This document shows, piece by piece, positions 18,620 through 26,882 of a stretch of DNA of 51,827 nucleotides (positions are counted from its first letter, which is position 1; the number at the start of each line of letters is the position of its first letter). Below the pieces are notes generated by a model. It was not told the DNA's origin. It worked only from the letters and a program-made list of their open reading frames with translations, and ran no database searches. Source of the DNA: Synechococcales cyanobacterium bin59.metabat.ball.084 (lineage in GTDB: Bacteria; Cyanobacteriota; Cyanobacteriia; Cyanobacteriales; Chamaesiphonaceae); NCBI GenBank assembly GCA_013297675.1, contig JAAFHZ010000014.1, positions 1 through 51,827 on the forward strand. Direction: 5' to 3'. The translations under genes and the position numbers were made by a program.

Positions 18620-19375
18620 ATGCAGCCCAAATTTTTCTGGGGAAGCTGTGTAGTTACTGCCGCCTTCCTCTTTATCACCAGCCCAGCTCAAGCCGATATT
18701 GGCTTTAAGCAGGTGTCGATCGGCCAAAGCCAAGGTCTAGGCGGCAAAGATGTCCCGACCCTAGAAATTTCGCCGCTGTGGGGGTTAACCATCAGCTTCA
18801 TTAAAACTAATGAGCTGGTGCAGCAGGCCAGAATCAGTGACCCATCCAGAGTTTTGCTAGATTTTGACTCTCCCCTAGCGGGCGGCGGCGAACCGCGAGT
18901 TCCTCAGCTTGGAGTTGCCGGGCGCGGTCAGGCCGGAGCTACGGTAATTTACCTGCGGCAAATTGGGGAGCCATTTAAACTCCCTACTCGCCTCACTGCC
19001 AAAGCCAAAAAAAGTAGCAAGATTCCTCTGACGATTATCACTACCGATCGCTCTAATCAGCGTAAGCTGTATCAGTTTTTGCTAGTCTTGGGCAAAGACA
19101 CTAAATACAGCACAGTAGAAATAGTTCCCGATAGCTTCTTTGCTCGTCCGGTAGTAGCGGCACCCGCTCCACCGCCGATCGATATAGCTGGTCTATTTGC
19201 CAAGGGTTTAGCCTTAGCCACCCAGAAAAACATGATTGTACCCGCCAGTCCCCTCGATCGGCGTTTACAAGTATTGCAATCTATGTTGCAAAGAGGCACA
19301 TCATTAGAAGCCGCTGCCCAACAAACTAATGTGCCGATGCGGATTGTCCAACAAATTATGCAGCTCCAGCCATGA
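18620..19375 (+). CDS. VirB9/TraK-like secreted T4SS core protein
   Basis: The N-terminus (MQPKFFWGSCVVTAAFLF...PAQA) is a Sec signal peptide with a cleavage site near AQA-D. The mature beta-rich region (WGLTISFIKTNELVQQARISDPSRVLLDFD and VIYLRQIGEPFKLPT, followed by LTIITTDRSNQRKLYQFLLVLG) resembles the N-terminal domain of VirB9/TraK proteins of the outer-membrane core complex. A helical C-terminus (residues about 215-251) carries a LEAAAQQTNVPMRIVQQI helix-turn-helix-like repeat of unknown purpose. AGGAG overlaps the stop of the VirB10-like gene, 8 bases before the ATG. The VirB9 assignment comes from position, export and pattern, not a definite motif. Confidence 0.55.
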   Translation: MQPKFFWGSCVVTAAFLFITSPAQADIGFKQVSIGQSQGLGGKDVPTLEISPLWGLTISFIKTNELVQQARISDPSRVLLDFDSPLAGGGEPRVPQLGVAGRGQAGATVIYLRQIGEPFKLPTRLTAKAKKSSKIPLTIITTDRSNQRKLYQFLLVLGKDTKYSTVEIVPDSFFARPVVAAPAPPPIDIAGLFAKGLALATQKNMIVPASPLDRRLQVLQSMLQRGTSLEAAAQQTNVPMRIVQQIMQLQP

Positions 19376-20754
19376 TGACTTTTTTCGGTTTCAAACGTTG
19401 GTTAATAGTTAGTTTGACTATTTGTTGTTGGTTATTCGGTAGCTGGTTAACTCCAGCTACTGCCCTGGCCAATACTCCAAATATAGCCAAAGAATTAATC
19501 AATCTCCCGTCACTCCCCCTAAATCAGTTTCCAGAAATCCCTTGCACTAGTCAGCTCCAAACCCAGTTTACTCAACAGGCCAAAATCCCTTTTGGCTGCA
19601 ACTTAGGCGAGATGTTACCGGCTGAAAAAGTGCTGGCCATCGGGAATTTTGCTAATTTGGGGTTGACTCAATCTAACTTGGCGCAAATTGCCAACATTAA
19701 TAACATCAATCTTCAGCAAGTAGGCGCAGATCAGCTTCAGAAATTATATAGTTTAGTTACCCCCAATAAGTTATTGGGCGACCGATTCAATAATCTCTTT
19801 CAGAACAAGCTCCTCGGCGATTTACCACTAGTCAAAGAAGCATTGATCCAAGATATTACCAGCAAAATTCAGCTAGGTGATCTGAGTCAGCTTCAGCCGC
19901 TGAATAATTTATTGCAACAAGCCAATGGCTATGCCGATTTATTAAATCCCGAAAAACTCCAGCAGCAGCTTACCAATATTGCCTTAGATCAAGTAGTAGC
20001 TGCCTTACCTGATTTTGGTAATTTTTCTTTGGGTAATCTATCACTAGATACTTTGAAAAATTTCAATGTAAATGATGCCATTCCTGGCTTGGTAGATCAA
20101 GCATTAGGTAGTATTCCCGGCGTGGAATCTTTAATGATCGGCGACTTAGGCGCTATCGGCTTACCTAATCTTTCGTTATCACAGCTCCCTAATCCACTTT
20201 CATTAGTGGCTGGCATTAACTTTGGTCAGTTCGATCTACCACTCAGCAACAACGAAAGAGACCCAGGGCGACAACTATCTGGTGGTTTGCCTGAAGCAGA
20301 TTACCAGTTGCGCAAGCAAAAATGTAGTGATAAATGCAAGTTTGCTGAAATAATTTCTCCTAACCCTACCTATCATGGCGCAGCTTGGATGGATGGCGGT
20401 GAACATTGGGTGCCCGATGGCTTTGGCATTGTTTGCTGGGCTTGGCCCGGTGGCTGTAAAGGGCCAGCAGGCAACCATCCTTTTGGCAAGACTGTCCGAG
20501 TACTGCTAACTAATATTGATGCTAGCGCTGGCACAGCTCAAGTTTCCCTGACTTTTCCGATTTGCTGGGATGTATTTTTGGTGGGCACTACCTGCACTCC
20601 AGCAATATTCCCGATTCCTAGCGGTATCCCGATCTACACAGTACATGAGGGCGACTGGTTGCCCTTTGTGGCTCCGGTTAACTATAGCAATCAAAATGCT
20701 AATTGGTCTCCACCCAATTCGCCAGATAAGCCCATCTCTCGCTCGATCGCCTAA
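19372..20754 (+). CDS. Exported Leu/Asn-rich protein with Cys-rich C-terminus
   Basis: I do not recognise a family. The N-terminus (to about residue 33, WLTPATALA) is a signal peptide. The middle (about 95-290) consists of Leu/Asn/Gln-rich imperfect helical segments such as KLLGDRFNNLFQ and QLQPLNNLLQQ, which look like an extended adhesin- or fibre-like region. The C-terminal 150 residues form a separate domain with eight Cys (CSDKC, VCWAW, GGCKG, ICWDV, TTCTP), suited to disulphides in the periplasm or outside. It overlaps the VirB9-like gene by 4 bases and so belongs to the operon. It may be a surface or pilus-associated component of the T4SS-like machine; this is inference. Confidence 0.6.
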   Translation: MMTFFGFKRWLIVSLTICCWLFGSWLTPATALANTPNIAKELINLPSLPLNQFPEIPCTSQLQTQFTQQAKIPFGCNLGEMLPAEKVLAIGNFANLGLTQSNLAQIANINNINLQQVGADQLQKLYSLVTPNKLLGDRFNNLFQNKLLGDLPLVKEALIQDITSKIQLGDLSQLQPLNNLLQQANGYADLLNPEKLQQQLTNIALDQVVAALPDFGNFSLGNLSLDTLKNFNVNDAIPGLVDQALGSIPGVESLMIGDLGAIGLPNLSLSQLPNPLSLVAGINFGQFDLPLSNNERDPGRQLSGGLPEADYQLRKQKCSDKCKFAEIISPNPTYHGAAWMDGGEHWVPDGFGIVCWAWPGGCKGPAGNHPFGKTVRVLLTNIDASAGTAQVSLTFPICWDVFLVGTTCTPAIFPIPSGIPIYTVHEGDWLPFVAPVNYSNQNANWSPPNSPDKPISRSIA

Positions 20755-20759
20755 AACCT

Positions 20760-21269
20760 ATGATCATCCGACGTTTATTCTATTTGATTTTAGCTATATT
20801 TACCGCTAGTCTGCTGATCCTAATTTCTGGGCAGCAGGCGGCACTTTCTAGCACTAGCTCTTGCTATAGCCGGGGAATAGTGGTGGCTGAAATAAGCAAT
20901 CCCCAGCCCCAAGTAACTGGCGATCGATCAATGAAATCTTTCGTGCTGCTCGAAATGCCCAATCACTGGCAGAAACTAGTGGGTGTTGACCAACAAGGAC
21001 AATGCTTTGACTATGTAGAGCGACCAACTAACTATGTAACGCTCAGCGCTTTTATGCCAATCGAACTAGCCACAGATTTAGTAACACAGCGCTGGTCTAA
21101 GTTATCAGCAAGATCTGTTACATCGTCGATCGCTGCTAGTACCAGCAATCCAAATATTTGGCTGGCTCCCGAAGATGCTTTGGCTCTACATCGCTTAGGG
21201 TACCAAATTCCAGCAATGGCTAAAGTCTTACCAACACTCAGCCCTTACCAATTTGTCGCTGCTAAATAA
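20760..21269 (+). CDS. Exported hypothetical protein of T4SS-like operon, 169 aa
   Basis: The N-terminus (MIIRRLFYLILAIFTASLLILIS) is a signal peptide or anchor; the rest should be periplasmic. It has two cysteines (SSCYSRG, GQCFDYV), able to form one disulphide, and two domain-like parts joined by a Ser-rich linker (SARSVTSSIAASTS). I see no known motif. It starts 5 bases after the preceding stop, and its own stop is 2 bases before the coupling-ATPase gene, so it is an operon member. The role is unknown. Confidence 0.55.
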   Translation: MIIRRLFYLILAIFTASLLILISGQQAALSSTSSCYSRGIVVAEISNPQPQVTGDRSMKSFVLLEMPNHWQKLVGVDQQGQCFDYVERPTNYVTLSAFMPIELATDLVTQRWSKLSARSVTSSIAASTSNPNIWLAPEDALALHRLGYQIPAMAKVLPTLSPYQFVAAK

Positions 21270-21271
21270 AT

Positions 21272-23122
21272 ATGAAAGTTTTTATCTTGAAGTATTTACT
21301 GATTATTACCGCGATTACTGGTGTTGGCATCACTGAAATTAAGCCTGCTCAAGCCCAATTATTGCCAGATATTTCTGTGCCTCAGTGGGCGGAACCTTAT
21401 AAGCAACAGCTTTGGACACCTCAAGGTCTATTGACTTTGGTAGCTTTGGGCATTGGGGGCTATTGGCTGATGACCGAAGATCAATCCGTTCGAGGTCGGA
21501 TGGCTGGCGCTCACTGGGCGGGCAGGCGAGAAAAAATAGCGGCCAGACGGGTAGCTATTAAGCAAATTAATGAGCGGAAACGCGATGGTTTGACTACCTG
21601 GATTAACACGCCGATCATGAGTACGCTGAAAAGCCCTCGGATGAAGCAGGGTAAGGTAGTTAAGCGATTTGAAATTTCACCCCAAGCAAACACGGTGTTT
21701 ATCCCCGATGGTCAGCGGGGTACAACGGTTTGCGGTGCGCCTGGCAGTGGTAAGACTTTCTCGGTGATTGACCCAATGATTCGATCGGTTATCGATCAGG
21801 GTTTCCCCATTTGTCTCTATGATTTTAAGTTTCCTGGCGGCCAAGCAGAGATCCATGCAGCTTATGCCCGCAATAAGGGCTATGACGTGCGGATCTTCGC
21901 TCCCGGCTTTGAAGGCAGTGAATCGTGTAATTTGTTAGACTTCCTGAAATCTGCTGACGATTCAGAAACTGCGGGACAAATCGCCAAAGTTTTGAATAAA
22001 AACTTTAGCCTTAATGGCGGCAAAGGTGGTGAAGACCCCTTCTTTCAGCTTTCTGGCGATCAGTTAATCAAGGCTGTGCTTCAGTTGGCGAAACTTAGTA
22101 AATATCCAGATTTTTTGACCTGTCAGAAGATTTTGGCATTAGACCCCTCCGATTTGATCGATCGAGTGAAAGCCGCCAACATCAGTCCCTGGGTCAAAAC
22201 GAGCTGGGATCAGTTTATGTCCATGCGAGAATCAGAAAAAACGGCGGCAAGTGTGGCGGCGATCGCCTCCCTCATGTTCACCAATTTCGTTTCTCCTGAT
22301 ATCCTGCCCTGCCTCTGCGGTGAGTCTACGATCCCATTAGATCTAGAAGGCAAGCAAATGATCATCTTTGGTATGGATCAAAATCGTCGTGATATTGTTG
22401 GGCCAATTTTAGCTACAGTGATGCACATGATTGTAGTGCGCAACATTGCCAAAAAGCGCATCGATCCACTGGCAGTATTTTTAGATGAGTTGCCGACTAT
22501 TGCTTTACCCAACTTGGTCAATTGGCTGAATGAAAGTCGATCAGCTGGTTTCTGTGGAGTTTTGGGTTATCAAAATATGACTCAGTTGGAGCAGGCTTAT
22601 GGCAAAGAAACTGCCCGAGCAATTCTGTCAGGTTGCAATACTAAGTTCATTTTTAATCCGGGAGAATATGAATCAGCTAAGTATTTTTCGGATTATTTAG
22701 GTGACGAGGAGATCAGATATAAGCAGCGGAGCCGATCAAACAGCAAAGAGGGTGGTAGCCATAGCACCTCTGACCAAGATAAAACAAAAAAAATGTTCTC
22801 ACCCGAAGAAATTTTAAAGCTTCCGGCAGGCACCTGTGTGTTCATTAACCCAGCTTATGCTAATGCGACAGAAGCTAGTATTCCTATGAAGCTAAAGGTG
22901 CAAATTGGAGCTAGCGAGATCCAGCGGCGTGCCTATGGGGAAGCCAAGTTTGATTTATTTATGAAAAGGATCAAAAGTCAGACTGTTCATCAACAAATCT
23001 CCAGTGATGATATCGAGCTAAGAATTGCATCACTCATCGACTTCATCCCATCTGCTCAGCAAAGAAAAAACAAGCTTATTTTGGAATTTAAACATCTAGC
23101 AGAAAACACCAAATTTCCATAA
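21272..23122 (+). CDS. Type IV coupling protein (VirD4/TraG/TraD family ATPase)
   Basis: Hexameric AAA-type ATPase that recruits substrates to type IV secretion systems at the inner membrane. Two N-terminal hydrophobic segments (about 5-22 and 51-66) anchor it. Walker A is GAPGSGKT (155-162) and Walker B is AVFLDE (401-406), followed by LPNLVNWLNESRSAGFCGVLGYQNMTQLEQAYG, the conserved TraG/VirD4 'SAGxxxxxxxQxxxQL' region. At 616 residues it is in the family range. It is the last gene of the operon, 2 bases after the previous one. It has no relaxase partner in this window, so its substrate is more likely protein, or DNA brought by a relaxase elsewhere. Confidence 0.92.
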   Translation: MKVFILKYLLIITAITGVGITEIKPAQAQLLPDISVPQWAEPYKQQLWTPQGLLTLVALGIGGYWLMTEDQSVRGRMAGAHWAGRREKIAARRVAIKQINERKRDGLTTWINTPIMSTLKSPRMKQGKVVKRFEISPQANTVFIPDGQRGTTVCGAPGSGKTFSVIDPMIRSVIDQGFPICLYDFKFPGGQAEIHAAYARNKGYDVRIFAPGFEGSESCNLLDFLKSADDSETAGQIAKVLNKNFSLNGGKGGEDPFFQLSGDQLIKAVLQLAKLSKYPDFLTCQKILALDPSDLIDRVKAANISPWVKTSWDQFMSMRESEKTAASVAAIASLMFTNFVSPDILPCLCGESTIPLDLEGKQMIIFGMDQNRRDIVGPILATVMHMIVVRNIAKKRIDPLAVFLDELPTIALPNLVNWLNESRSAGFCGVLGYQNMTQLEQAYGKETARAILSGCNTKFIFNPGEYESAKYFSDYLGDEEIRYKQRSRSNSKEGGSHSTSDQDKTKKMFSPEEILKLPAGTCVFINPAYANATEASIPMKLKVQIGASEIQRRAYGEAKFDLFMKRIKSQTVHQQISSDDIELRIASLIDFIPSAQQRKNKLILEFKHLAENTKFP

Positions 23123-23245
23123 TCAACGTTTTTAGCCTGCTTGAAAATGAGTTAATCAGTTAATTAGCCGATGCGAAATCAACAAGAAAAATTTAAGATA
23201 GTTATTACAGTTAAATCGACAAATTACGATACTAGAAGGTAAAAT

Positions 23246-24022
23246 ATGAAATGGTTAGAAGCTTTCCTTAAGGGAGTAAATGCATTTAGCAAGATCTTTA
23301 AAACGCTCGAAAAACTTGGAGAGATCTTTGGGGGTAATGATAAAAAAGGATCTACTGGAGGTAAGAAATCGGAGGTATATAAAGCTATGAATAAGGAAGG
23401 GCAAGAAAAAGTTAACGGGCTAAAAAAAGCTCTCGATGCAGCAAGAGATAGTAACAACAAACCTGAAGCTGCTAGAGTTTTAAGAGAGCTATCGAATGTA
23501 TATATTCAACAGTCCCGATTAATGACGAATTTAGACCCGAAATTAAAAGCTGAAGCGAAAATAATTAGTGACAACTTACGTGAACTAGCCAACAAAGTTG
23601 CAACGAATCAAGATGCGATTCCTAGAAGTACCGAGGTAAGTCAAAATAACCATAATCAAGACAAAACTCTTGATCAAGTTGTTACTACTAAGTATGTAGA
23701 GGCTTCAGACAATGCAAGCCAAGCTTTAAGCATAGAAAATAGCAATGGTAAAATGTATGACTTAGCCCTGAAATCATTTGAAGAAAATAATGGGCTAGAT
23801 GCTACTCCATTAGATGCTTTTAAGTTTATGGTAGATCATGATGTTCCTTCTCTAAAAGCTAAAGAAGTTGTTCTTGCTCATAATCCTGATGAAAAAGATT
23901 CACTGGAGGCAAATATTGACAAATACATAGATCTCTTTAAAATGAGCAAAGAGAACTCAACAGAAATGGCATCGAACAATGAGACCAAAATGATTGCGAA
24001 GCAAGATCAACTGGTTGCATAA
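23246..24022 (+). CDS. Hypothetical protein sharing a domain with the next gene
   Basis: I do not recognise a family. The first 30 residues are an amphipathic, hydrophobic stretch (MKWLEAFLKGVNAFSKIF) without a cleavage site, possibly membrane-associating. Residues about 50-129 align with residues 172-249 of the next gene: both have K..LD-A...NNK, VL-E-S..YI-Q, an N-D-P motif, and a second helix ending LA..V....P. The C-terminal half (about 130-258) is polar and Asn/Lys/Glu-rich with LDQVVTTKYVEASDNASQALS. Codon use is more AT-rich than in the T4SS-like operon. AGAAGGT lies just before the ATG. It is co-directional with, and 123 bases after, the coupling-ATPase gene; a functional link is a guess. 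Confidence 0.6.
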   Translation: MKWLEAFLKGVNAFSKIFKTLEKLGEIFGGNDKKGSTGGKKSEVYKAMNKEGQEKVNGLKKALDAARDSNNKPEAARVLRELSNVYIQQSRLMTNLDPKLKAEAKIISDNLRELANKVATNQDAIPRSTEVSQNNHNQDKTLDQVVTTKYVEASDNASQALSIENSNGKMYDLALKSFEENNGLDATPLDAFKFMVDHDVPSLKAKEVVLAHNPDEKDSLEANIDKYIDLFKMSKENSTEMASNNETKMIAKQDQLVA

Positions 24023-24043
24023 GATTACCTTCAAAATGGTTGC

Positions 24044-24081
24044 AACTGGCAAGACTTATCCAAAATAGTTTCTTGCCGGTT
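24044..24081 (+). terminator. Hairpin between the two domain-sharing genes
   Basis: Arms AACTGGCAAGA and TCTTGCCGGTT pair along 11 bases with one G-T wobble. No T-tract follows, so it may be a weak terminator or an mRNA processing structure. Confidence 0.35.
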
Positions 24082-24158
24082 GTCCATGTACAGAATGCTG
24101 TTATGATCAATCCCTCCCTGTCAAATCATCTTAACTTGTTGAAAAAATCTTTTTGAAT

Positions 24159-24932
24159 ATGAAATCTAAAACCTACAAGTATTTAGCTGTGCTGCCATTT
24201 ATACTCCTCATGGGTTGCACTAACATAGCTTCCTCACCAAAAATAACAGAGACATCGCCTGCTGAGACATCTTTGATTACTGATGGAATGGAAAATGCTA
24301 AAAAAAGTCAGTTAGTTACAAATGTCGAGAAAATAAATAGATTAGTTGCTTCAGTGAAAATTGCTGAAGAAAACATTCAAAAAGACCCTGTTAATAAAAG
24401 CTCTCATTTGACAAAGGCTACTACTGAGCGAAATGAAATTTCTACTACTTATTTGAAAAGTGCTGATTTGATTAATGACAGCTTACTGCTGTTGGGAACT
24501 AGATATCCGTCAGAAGCAGCACTTTCTAAAGAAGTTGTTCTCGCTATGAAAGAAATGGCTGTGAGAGCCCGTCAAGCAAACTTCCCTCTCAATGAATTTT
24601 ATCCAGAAAAAATTAATTTAAAGGATTTCAACGCTAAGATACCCGATGTATTTAAATATTTTGACCCCCTTGCCAAAAATAAAATGAAGGGTTTTAAAAA
24701 TGATTTGGATTCAGCTAAACAAGCTAACAACAAAGAAAAGACTACTCTAGTTTTGCAGGAAATTAGCAAGATTTACATTGACCAAGTTAAAGTAATAGCA
24801 ATCAATGATCCTACTGTAGTTGAGGAGCTAAAAATCATGGGAAATAACATTCTTGATTTAGCCGATGCTGTCAAACAAGGTAAAGATCCTCTACCTGATT
24901 CTGAGGGGCTAGGATTAAAATCTTTGTTTTAA
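24159..24932 (+). CDS. Putative lipoprotein sharing a domain with the upstream gene
   Basis: The N-terminus MKSKTYKYLAVLPFILLMGC carries a lipobox (LMGC, Cys20), so the mature protein should be lipid-anchored in the periplasm. Residues about 50-150 are helical. Residues 172-249 (KMKGFKNDLDSAKQANN to DPLPDSEG) are homologous to residues 50-129 of the preceding gene. The rest has no recognised motif. I used ATG 24159; an in-frame TTG 6 bases upstream is less likely. Like its neighbour it is AT-rich. The pair could be an immunity/effector or envelope-partner arrangement, since one member is exported and one is not. There is no direct evidence of function. Confidence 0.65.
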   Translation: MKSKTYKYLAVLPFILLMGCTNIASSPKITETSPAETSLITDGMENAKKSQLVTNVEKINRLVASVKIAEENIQKDPVNKSSHLTKATTERNEISTTYLKSADLINDSLLLLGTRYPSEAALSKEVVLAMKEMAVRARQANFPLNEFYPEKINLKDFNAKIPDVFKYFDPLAKNKMKGFKNDLDSAKQANNKEKTTLVLQEISKIYIDQVKVIAINDPTVVEELKIMGNNILDLADAVKQGKDPLPDSEGLGLKSLF

Positions 24933-25070
24933 AGATAATCTGAAAATTGATATAGGAGAGGAGTATTGCCAGCTTATAAGGTTTAGGTGCCGTGCAAATT
25001 TATAAATCTTTATGCACAGAGAGCCTCAGCCTATACGAAAATCGATGGATGGTTTTGGTGCTGAAGATAT

Positions 25071-26141
25071 ATGGCAGATAAGAAAAGAATTGGAGTGCTC
25101 ACTAGTGGCGGTGATTGCGCGGGCCTCAATGCTGCCATTCGGGCAGTAGTGCATCGAGCGATCGATGGCTACGGATGGGAAGCAATTGGCATTTACCGTG
25201 CCACCCAGGGCTTAATGGAACGTCCCGTAGGTGCAGTAAATTTAACCATTCCGATGGTTGATCGACTGTTAGTGGCTGGCGGTACTTTTCTGGGTACGAC
25301 TAATCAGGGAAATCCCTTTGCTTTTCCGATGCCCGATGGACAATTACTCGATCGCACAGCAGAAATTGTAGCTGGCTATCATGAACTCAAACTAGATGCC
25401 CTGATTGGCATTGGCGGTGATGGCAGCTTAGCTATTCTGCGCAAAATTGCCCAGCAAGGCAACATCAACTTTGTGGCTATCCCCAAAACCATTGATAATG
25501 ACGTAGATATGACCGAGAGATCGATCGGCTTTGACACCGCCGTAAACATTGCCACCGAAGCCCTCGATCGACTGCACTTTACCGCCGCTAGCCACTCCCG
25601 CGCGATGATTTTGGAAGTAATGGGGCGGGATGCCGGACATATTGCGATTTCTGCGGGCATTGCTGGGGGAGCAGACGTAATTTTAATTCCCGAGATTCCC
25701 TACACCGTGGCTAACCTCTGTGAACGGATTCGCCAGCGCCAGATTCAGGGCAAAAACTATTCCCTGATTGTGGTTTCTGAAGCTGTTAAAACCGAAGAAG
25801 GCCAAATTATTGAGGCTGGCGACAAACGCTATGGCGGTATTGGTCAGTATTTAGCCGATCGGATTTCTGAATGTAGTGGAGCTGAAACCCGAGTGATAAT
25901 TTTGGGGCATACCCAGCGAGGTGGCACTCCATCTCCATTAGATCGCTTGGTGGCATCGGCCTTTGGGGTAGCCGCCGTAGATCTGGTGGCTGAGGGAAAA
26001 TTCGATCGGATGGTGGCTTGGCAGCGCCGAGAAGTTATTGATGTGCCGATCGAACAGGCGATCGCCCGTTACTGTGTAGTGAAACCAGAAAGTACTTTAG
26101 TGAAAGCAGCTAGAGGTCTAGGAATTTATTTGGGTAACTGA
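25071..26141 (+). CDS. pfkA: 6-phosphofructokinase, PfkA family
   Basis: Catalyses phosphorylation of fructose-6-phosphate in glycolysis; cytoplasmic. At 356 residues it is in the usual size class. The nucleotide site has TSGGDCAGLNAAIR (10-24) and GGDGS (115-119). The catalytic segment is PKTIDND (138-144, catalytic Asp in TIDND), and the substrate site includes MGRDAGHIA (about 209) and GHTQRGGTPS (about 285). The donor-selecting positions are mixed: Gly in GGDG is the ATP type, while Lys in PKTIDND is the PPi type, so the phosphoryl donor (ATP, ADP or PPi) cannot be assigned from sequence. It is monocistronic. Confidence 0.93.
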   Translation: MADKKRIGVLTSGGDCAGLNAAIRAVVHRAIDGYGWEAIGIYRATQGLMERPVGAVNLTIPMVDRLLVAGGTFLGTTNQGNPFAFPMPDGQLLDRTAEIVAGYHELKLDALIGIGGDGSLAILRKIAQQGNINFVAIPKTIDNDVDMTERSIGFDTAVNIATEALDRLHFTAASHSRAMILEVMGRDAGHIAISAGIAGGADVILIPEIPYTVANLCERIRQRQIQGKNYSLIVVSEAVKTEEGQIIEAGDKRYGGIGQYLADRISECSGAETRVIILGHTQRGGTPSPLDRLVASAFGVAAVDLVAEGKFDRMVAWQRREVIDVPIEQAIARYCVVKPESTLVKAARGLGIYLGN

Positions 26142-26391
26142 ATCAAAAAACTCTGAAAATATTATTTCCAGGGCTTGTAAAACATAAATGATAGCTAAGA
26201 TTCTATCCCTAGCTAGGATGCCAAATATGATCTAGTAGTAAATCTTCAGTGTTTTGGCTGAGCTAGATTATTTGTTATGGTTAGGCTATGATGTAAAGGG
26301 ACTGGCTAAGCATTATTCGCAATAGCTCACGTCTAGTCACTGTTTCAGTGGCATTCATCATATTCCCAAAGCAGATTCAACTGATCCGATC

Positions 26392-26823
26392 ATGGCAATT
26401 GCAACCGGGTACGACTGGGACAAAATATCTTTTGCTTCCACGCTCTTTTTATGTCCGATAATTGATGAAATGCTATCGACAGTACCCAGCAAGTGGCACC
26501 CAGAAATTAGACTAGGTCTTCAAGAAGCATTGGTAAATGCAACAAAGCACGGCAACAACCTCGATCCTTTGAAACGAGTTGTTGTCCGTTTTTGTTTAGT
26601 GGAGGGAAATTATTGGTGGATTATTTCTGACGAGGGAACTGGGTTTGAGAACCCCTGCGGCTGTCACCAAGAAATTATTGATCTATTGCCCGATCCAGAG
26701 TCAGAAAATGGCCGAGGAATGTCTTTGTTACATCAAATTTTCGATCGAGTAGTCTGGAATCATCAGGGCACCGAACTGCGCCTGTGTAAACAATTGGAAT
26801 GTCGAGAACCAATTCTCTGCTAG
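26392..26823 (+). CDS. RsbW-like anti-sigma/serine kinase ATPase domain
   Basis: A 143-residue HATPase_c protein of the RsbW/SpoIIAB class, which bind ATP and either sequester sigma factors or phosphorylate STAS-type partners. The N-box is EALVNATKHGN (about 45-55), the G1 box is ISDEGTGF (with the ATP-contacting Asp), and NGRGMSLLHQIFD is the G2-like segment. No STAS antagonist or sigma gene lies beside it, so its partner is unknown. It is preceded by about 250 bases without a gene and followed by ffh on the same strand after 59 bases. Confidence 0.8.
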   Translation: MAIATGYDWDKISFASTLFLCPIIDEMLSTVPSKWHPEIRLGLQEALVNATKHGNNLDPLKRVVVRFCLVEGNYWWIISDEGTGFENPCGCHQEIIDLLPDPESENGRGMSLLHQIFDRVVWNHQGTELRLCKQLECREPILC

Positions 26824-26882
26824 CATCCTGCACCAGCAACGGTTTATGATGGGATCTTCACATATTCCCTTTCTAATAACCT

